From JBBABP01 sp041657585 (GTDB taxonomy: Bacteria; Patescibacteriota; Gracilibacteria; Absconditabacterales; Absconditicoccaceae), in the NCBI GenBank assembly GCA_041657585.1, contig JBBABP010000046.1, positions 1 to 9,166 of the forward strand: DNA of 9,166 nt. The letters run 5' to 3'. This document shows, one piece after another, positions 6,318 through 9,166 of this stretch (positions within the stretch are counted from its first letter, which is position 1; each line of letters starts with the position of its first letter). The notes below the pieces were generated by a model. That model had not been told where the DNA came from. It ran no database searches and saw nothing but the letters and a program-made list of their open reading frames with translations. The position numbers and the translations under genes are program-made.

Positions 6318-8053
6318 GATTCTTGGATAAGTATGTCCTTGAATTCTGGTTTTACCGCAATAGAAAGCGATAAATCCTTTCCTACAGTTATGTTCAAAAA
6401 GAATAAATCAAAAATTTGAGCCTTTTGAACATATGAAGCATCCTTAAAACAGGCGTGCATATTTTGTAGAGCTTTTACAAATAAATCTAATTCTGCCATA
6501 GAATTTCTTTCGGCAATTTCAACATTGTTACGTTGTTGTTTTAGGGCATCCATAATTTCACTTAATCTTCTTACTTCTCCAGAATATACCTTTTCTTCTA
6601 TCTCACTTTTTTGAATAGATATATTCTTCCTTACATAATCTTCCAATTCTCTTTCTCTTTCCCTTAGAAGACTCTCTATAGAGTTTTTTTCTTTTTTCTT
6701 TTGAGCTAAGTAATTTTCATAGTCCTTACTTTTCCAACCAACATATTCTTGGTATTCTTTTTGACTTATTTTTATTTTAGAAAGCCCTTTAACTATTAGT
6801 TTGTCAATAAGGTCATAGGTAATTCCCTTTCACTTCATAGATGATTTTTTGTTTTGTGCATCATATCTTATCTGATTTGGTTCTACAATATCAGCAAGAG
6901 TTATTGAGGAATCGTGTCTTTGCAATTCTTTCAGTTTAGGCATAAATCTGGTATTTTTATTTGGTAGGGTATGACTCATAGCATATCCGTCAACATCCAA
7001 AACTTTGCCTCTTGAAAGGGGCATAATTTCCTGTAATTCCTCCTTTATTTTTGTTGGCGATAAGTCCTTACTTTTCTTGGCATATCTATCCCATAAAATC
7101 TGATATTCATCTGGGGTAATTAAAGGTTTATAATAAGGATTCTTTTCTCTTTGGTCACTAGATGTGTTTCCAGAATTAAGAATGCCATAATAAAACTCAT
7201 CTGTTCGTATCTCTGTAAGACGTTTGGCATTAGCATACGTTCTTTTGCTCTTTTTTGTTACATATTCTCTCATATATCAATTATTATTTAGCCAATTAGC
7301 AATATCTTCATCCGATTTGTTTTCATATAATTTCATTCTAAATGCCTCCTTCATAAGAGGGAAGTTTTTTTCGTGAATCATATATAAACCTGTTTCAGTA
7401 TCTCTGAAATAACCGTATTTATATGCTCATTGTGATTTCCCTCTTTCGGTACCCCTATATTTACCTATTTTTACTCTTTCTGATAAATTATTAGAATAGT
7501 TAGTACTAAAAACAAACCGAAATCATAACATCATTTTACCTGACGCACTATTTTCAAAATTAAAGTTCACATATTTCAATACTACCTTATTCTGGTCAAT
7601 AAGGTCTAATAATTCTCCGCCCTCTAACATATTTCTTGTTTGTCTATCGCTTGAATAACTAAGAATGCCTTTTATTTTGCCTTTTTTAACTCGTTCTATG
7701 ATTTTTCCTCGTTTGGGTCTTTTGTGTGGTTCCATAGCAGAATGGTCTTCTTTTACAATAAATAGGTCTCTAGTTTCTTGGTAAATTCTTCTATCTTCAA
7801 TGTGACGTTCGTTGTCCTCTTTTGTTATCTGGTCAGCATCTTCAAAATCTGAGAAATCTTCTGGTTTTTTCATTATTTTATACTTCATTTCTTCTACGTG
7901 TTTCATACAAGTTTTTAATTGGTCTGAAATAGATTGTTCCTGTTTGCCCGATTTTTCATCACTAGACATTCTGCAATATATAATATATTCTACATCGTGA
8001 GGGTCTAATTTAGGTAGTTGGTCTTTGAATCTTCTAGGAATTTTTCAACGCAT
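6263..8053 (-). CDS. Large serine recombinase (integrase-type)
   Basis: Three apparent fragments join into one 596-aa protein because all lie in one frame split only by TGA codons (five in-frame TGA Gly). ATG at 8053 is the first start after an in-frame TAA. The N-terminal resolvase domain has YIIYCRMSSDEK (23-34, nucleophile Ser30), SISDQL (41-46) and GILSYSSDRQTRN (129-141) followed by EGGELLDLID (144-153), matching the catalytic Ser and Arg motifs. Residues about 195-330 fit the recombinase DNA-binding domain, and 440-530 is charged and helical, a likely coiled coil. The family integrates or excises DNA through a covalent Ser-DNA intermediate. No CxxC zinc ribbon is seen. The last 19 or so residues (from SRGCGTRTRD) and the TAG stop at 6263-6265 are antisense to tRNA-Pro. 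Only 5 of 28 Gly use TGA, unlike its neighbours, suggesting transfer. Confidence 0.92.
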
Positions 8054-8077
8054 CTTGTTGGTTTTTTAAGAATTAAA

Positions 8078-8138
8078 ATGTTTGAGTTAATTATTTATAA
8101 TTTAATTCGTGCTAATTGCAAGAGAAAAGCTCAAACAT
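8078..8138. repeat. 9-bp inverted repeat bracketing the recombinase promoter
   Basis: ATGTTTGAG (8078-8086) and its exact reverse complement CTCAAACAT (8130-8138) flank the candidate promoter with 43 nt between the arms. Possible operator half-sites for a regulator of recombinase expression or DNA sites for the recombinase itself. Confidence 0.45.
8094..8121 (-). promoter_or_regulatory. Candidate recombinase promoter
   Basis: Minus-strand TTGCAA (8121-8116) and TATAAA (8099-8094) are 16 nt apart, giving a start near 8087 and a leader of about 34 nt to the ATG at 8053. It lies just past the terminator of the upstream small gene, so the recombinase appears to be its own transcription unit. Confidence 0.45.
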
Positions 8139-8140
8139 AT

Positions 8141-8173
8141 AAAAGAAAAAGAAAAGAGGGTTATTTAACCCTC
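8141..8173 (-). terminator. Rho-independent terminator of the 51-aa gene unit
   Basis: On the minus strand GAGGGTT (8173-8167) pairs perfectly with AACCCTC (8162-8156) around an AAAT loop, followed by a T-rich run TTTTCTTTTTCTTTT (8155-8141). It begins 11 nt past the TAA at 8185-8187 and separates that gene from the recombinase. Confidence 0.9.
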
Positions 8174-8184
8174 TCCTCCTGAAT

Positions 8185-8340
8185 TTACTTTGTTTTTTTC
8201 TCAGATTTTAATCTTTCAATTAGTTCCTTCACCTTTTTTTTTCTTTCCTTATTCGCTTCCACGTCTTGGATAAGATTCAATGCTCTATTGAAGACTTCTC
8301 AACGAGAATAACAAGGTCATTCTGTCTGCTCTAATGTCAT
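8185..8340 (-). CDS. Small charged protein of unknown function
   Basis: A 51-aa frame under table 25, ATG 8340-8338, TAA 8187-8185, immediately preceded by an in-frame TAA. Two in-frame TGAs (codons 8 and 14) would break it in the standard code, which is why it is easily missed. The N-terminal third contains CYSRGEVFNRAL (10-21). The rest is a Lys/Glu-rich amphipathic stretch (ANKERKKKVKELIERLKS, 29-46), probably a single helix. The strong terminator right after it supports a real transcript. Its place beside a recombinase would suit a small accessory or excision factor, but no family is recognised and this is inference. The CYSRGE segment recurs in diverged form twice upstream. Confidence 0.6.
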
Positions 8341-8424
8341 TTACATCTTGGGTTCTCTCTCCTCCCTTCATTCGGGAATAAGATACAAGAATCAAAGCGT
8401 CCTCCTTTTATTCAGGAATAACAA
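8295..8424 (-). repeat. Three imperfect direct repeats around the 51-aa gene start
   Basis: On the minus strand, TTATTCCTGAATAAAAGGAGG (8421-8401), TTATTCCCGAATGAAGGGAGG (8381-8361) and a shorter TTATTCTCGTTGAGAAG (8311-8295) share one pattern, at spacings of 40 and 70 nt. The last lies inside the 51-aa gene (CYSRGE). In register the others would read CYSGIKGG and SYSRMKGG, so they may be remnants of the same coding piece. The first two carry GGAGG, a Shine-Dalgarno core otherwise missing before genes here. The 106 nt between the two genes (8341-8446) hold nothing else. Confidence 0.5.
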
Positions 8425-8446
8425 ACTAACTATAAAGTATTCAGAG

Positions 8447-9109
8447 CTATTTTCAATACTTATGTTTTTTTTGAACTTTTAGATACTGAACAGTATTATT
8501 TTCAACATCAGAAGTTATTCTTCTATACGGTCCTAATTTCTCCTTCCAGTATGCAATATCTGTATTTGATGTATTAGTACCTACCAGCATATAAATAGGT
8601 TTCCAATTTCTAATTTCTCACTCAAACTTACAATTAGCAAAATCTCTATCTATCATTTTTATGGTTTTTAAATCTTCTAACATTTTTTCATATTCGTCCA
8701 AAAAATTGATTTGCATATCAATAATACTACTAAATTCTGATTTACTAGAGAAGATTTTTTTTACTGATAAAAGAACATTATTTACTTTCAATGTTTGAGT
8801 ACCGCAATGCTCTAGTTCGTGTTTGAAAGCATTTGTTTGAAATATTCCAACATATCATTTTGATGGGTATTCAACAATATAAAACGAATCACTAGATGAA
8901 AATACTGCTACAATCAAAGCAACTAAGACTTTATCATTAGTAATTCACTCTAAATTTATATCATCACAACAATCTACAATATATTGTTTTATATTACCAT
9001 ATCGTTTTGAGGAAATTATTGTTTTCTTGATAGCCTCCGATTTTAAGACTTTATCATAGAGGGCAAAGTCAGTATCGTTAGTGAAACAAATTGCCATATC
9101 TTTTGCCAT
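8447..9109 (-). CDS. Hypothetical protein in the element (220 aa)
   Basis: An open frame of 220 codons under table 25, ATG 9109 (an alternative ATG four codons on at 9097), TAG at 8447-8449. Four of nine Gly are TGA, including one three codons before the stop, so a standard-code reading would give fragments too short to notice. I recognise no family. Visible features are MAICFTNDTDFALYDKVL near the N-terminus, a hydrophobic strand KVLVALIVAVF followed by DSFYIVEYPSKGYVGIF that looks like a beta-rich core, HELEHC near the middle, and an acidic helical segment INFLDEYEKMLEDLKTI. There is no signal peptide or clear membrane helix, so it is probably cytosolic. It lies 106 nt upstream of the 51-aa gene on the same strand as the recombinase, so it is likely cargo of the element. 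Confidence 0.65.
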
Positions 9110-9166
9110 AATTTTCTTATGAAGAATAAATCACTCACAATATAAATAAAACTACAAGAGAATAAG

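Noticed and set aside
6263..7969. Recombinase as three separate gene fragments or a pseudogene
   Set aside because: The fragments share one frame and are separated only by TGA, which is glycine here.
7812..8000. Plus-strand 62-aa frame
   Set aside because: Antisense to the catalytic domain of the recombinase, without motifs of its own.

Overview
The window reads as chromosome from an ultrasmall, AT-rich Candidate Phyla Radiation bacterium that translates UGA as glycine (translation table 25), i.e. Absconditabacteria (SR1) or Gracilibacteria (BD1-5). The evidence is internal. Enolase, two envelope-glycan enzymes, a DUF4012-type membrane protein, a GIY-YIG nuclease and a serine recombinase each become one uninterrupted protein only if in-frame TGA is read as Gly. 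The TGAs fall on invariant glycines, for example the DSRG, PSGASTG and GDEGGYAP motifs of enolase. TAA and TAG remain the stops and TGG is still used for Trp.

Layout. 1-907 (-) is a family 2 glycosyltransferase that runs off the left edge. 937-1935 (-) is a polysaccharide pyruvyl transferase-like gene, 29 nt upstream of it in the same operon. 2048-3310 (+) is a complete enolase followed by an intrinsic terminator. 3658-5274 (-) is a membrane-anchored DUF4012-type protein. 5315-5386 is a divergent promoter region with a perfect palindrome. 5434-6317 (+) is a tRNA region: a 93-bp tandem array built from tRNA-Phe-like pieces and GC hairpins, intact tRNA-Phe(GAA), a small GIY-YIG nuclease gene, a broken tRNA-Phe copy, tRNA-Ile(GAU), a broken tRNA-Ile T-arm and tRNA-Pro(UGG). 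6263-9109 (-) looks like the end of an integrated element: a 596-aa serine recombinase whose last codons lie antisense in tRNA-Pro, a 51-aa small protein with its own terminator, and a 220-aa unknown protein.

How the parts relate. The left half is housekeeping and cell-envelope chromosome. The right end is a probable mobile element using tRNA-Pro as its boundary. Its recombinase uses TGA for only 5 of 28 glycines, against 29 of 43 in enolase and 22 of 30 in the DUF4012 gene.

The most unusual content is a set of short hairpin and heptanucleotide repeats. They occur inside coding sequence (pyruvyl transferase, enolase), between genes, and at set places in tRNA-derived sequence, where one hairpin replaces a tRNA-Phe anticodon arm and another splits a tRNA-Ile T-loop. 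Whether the tRNA-like units make RNA, or are only debris of repeat insertion and duplication, cannot be decided from sequence alone.
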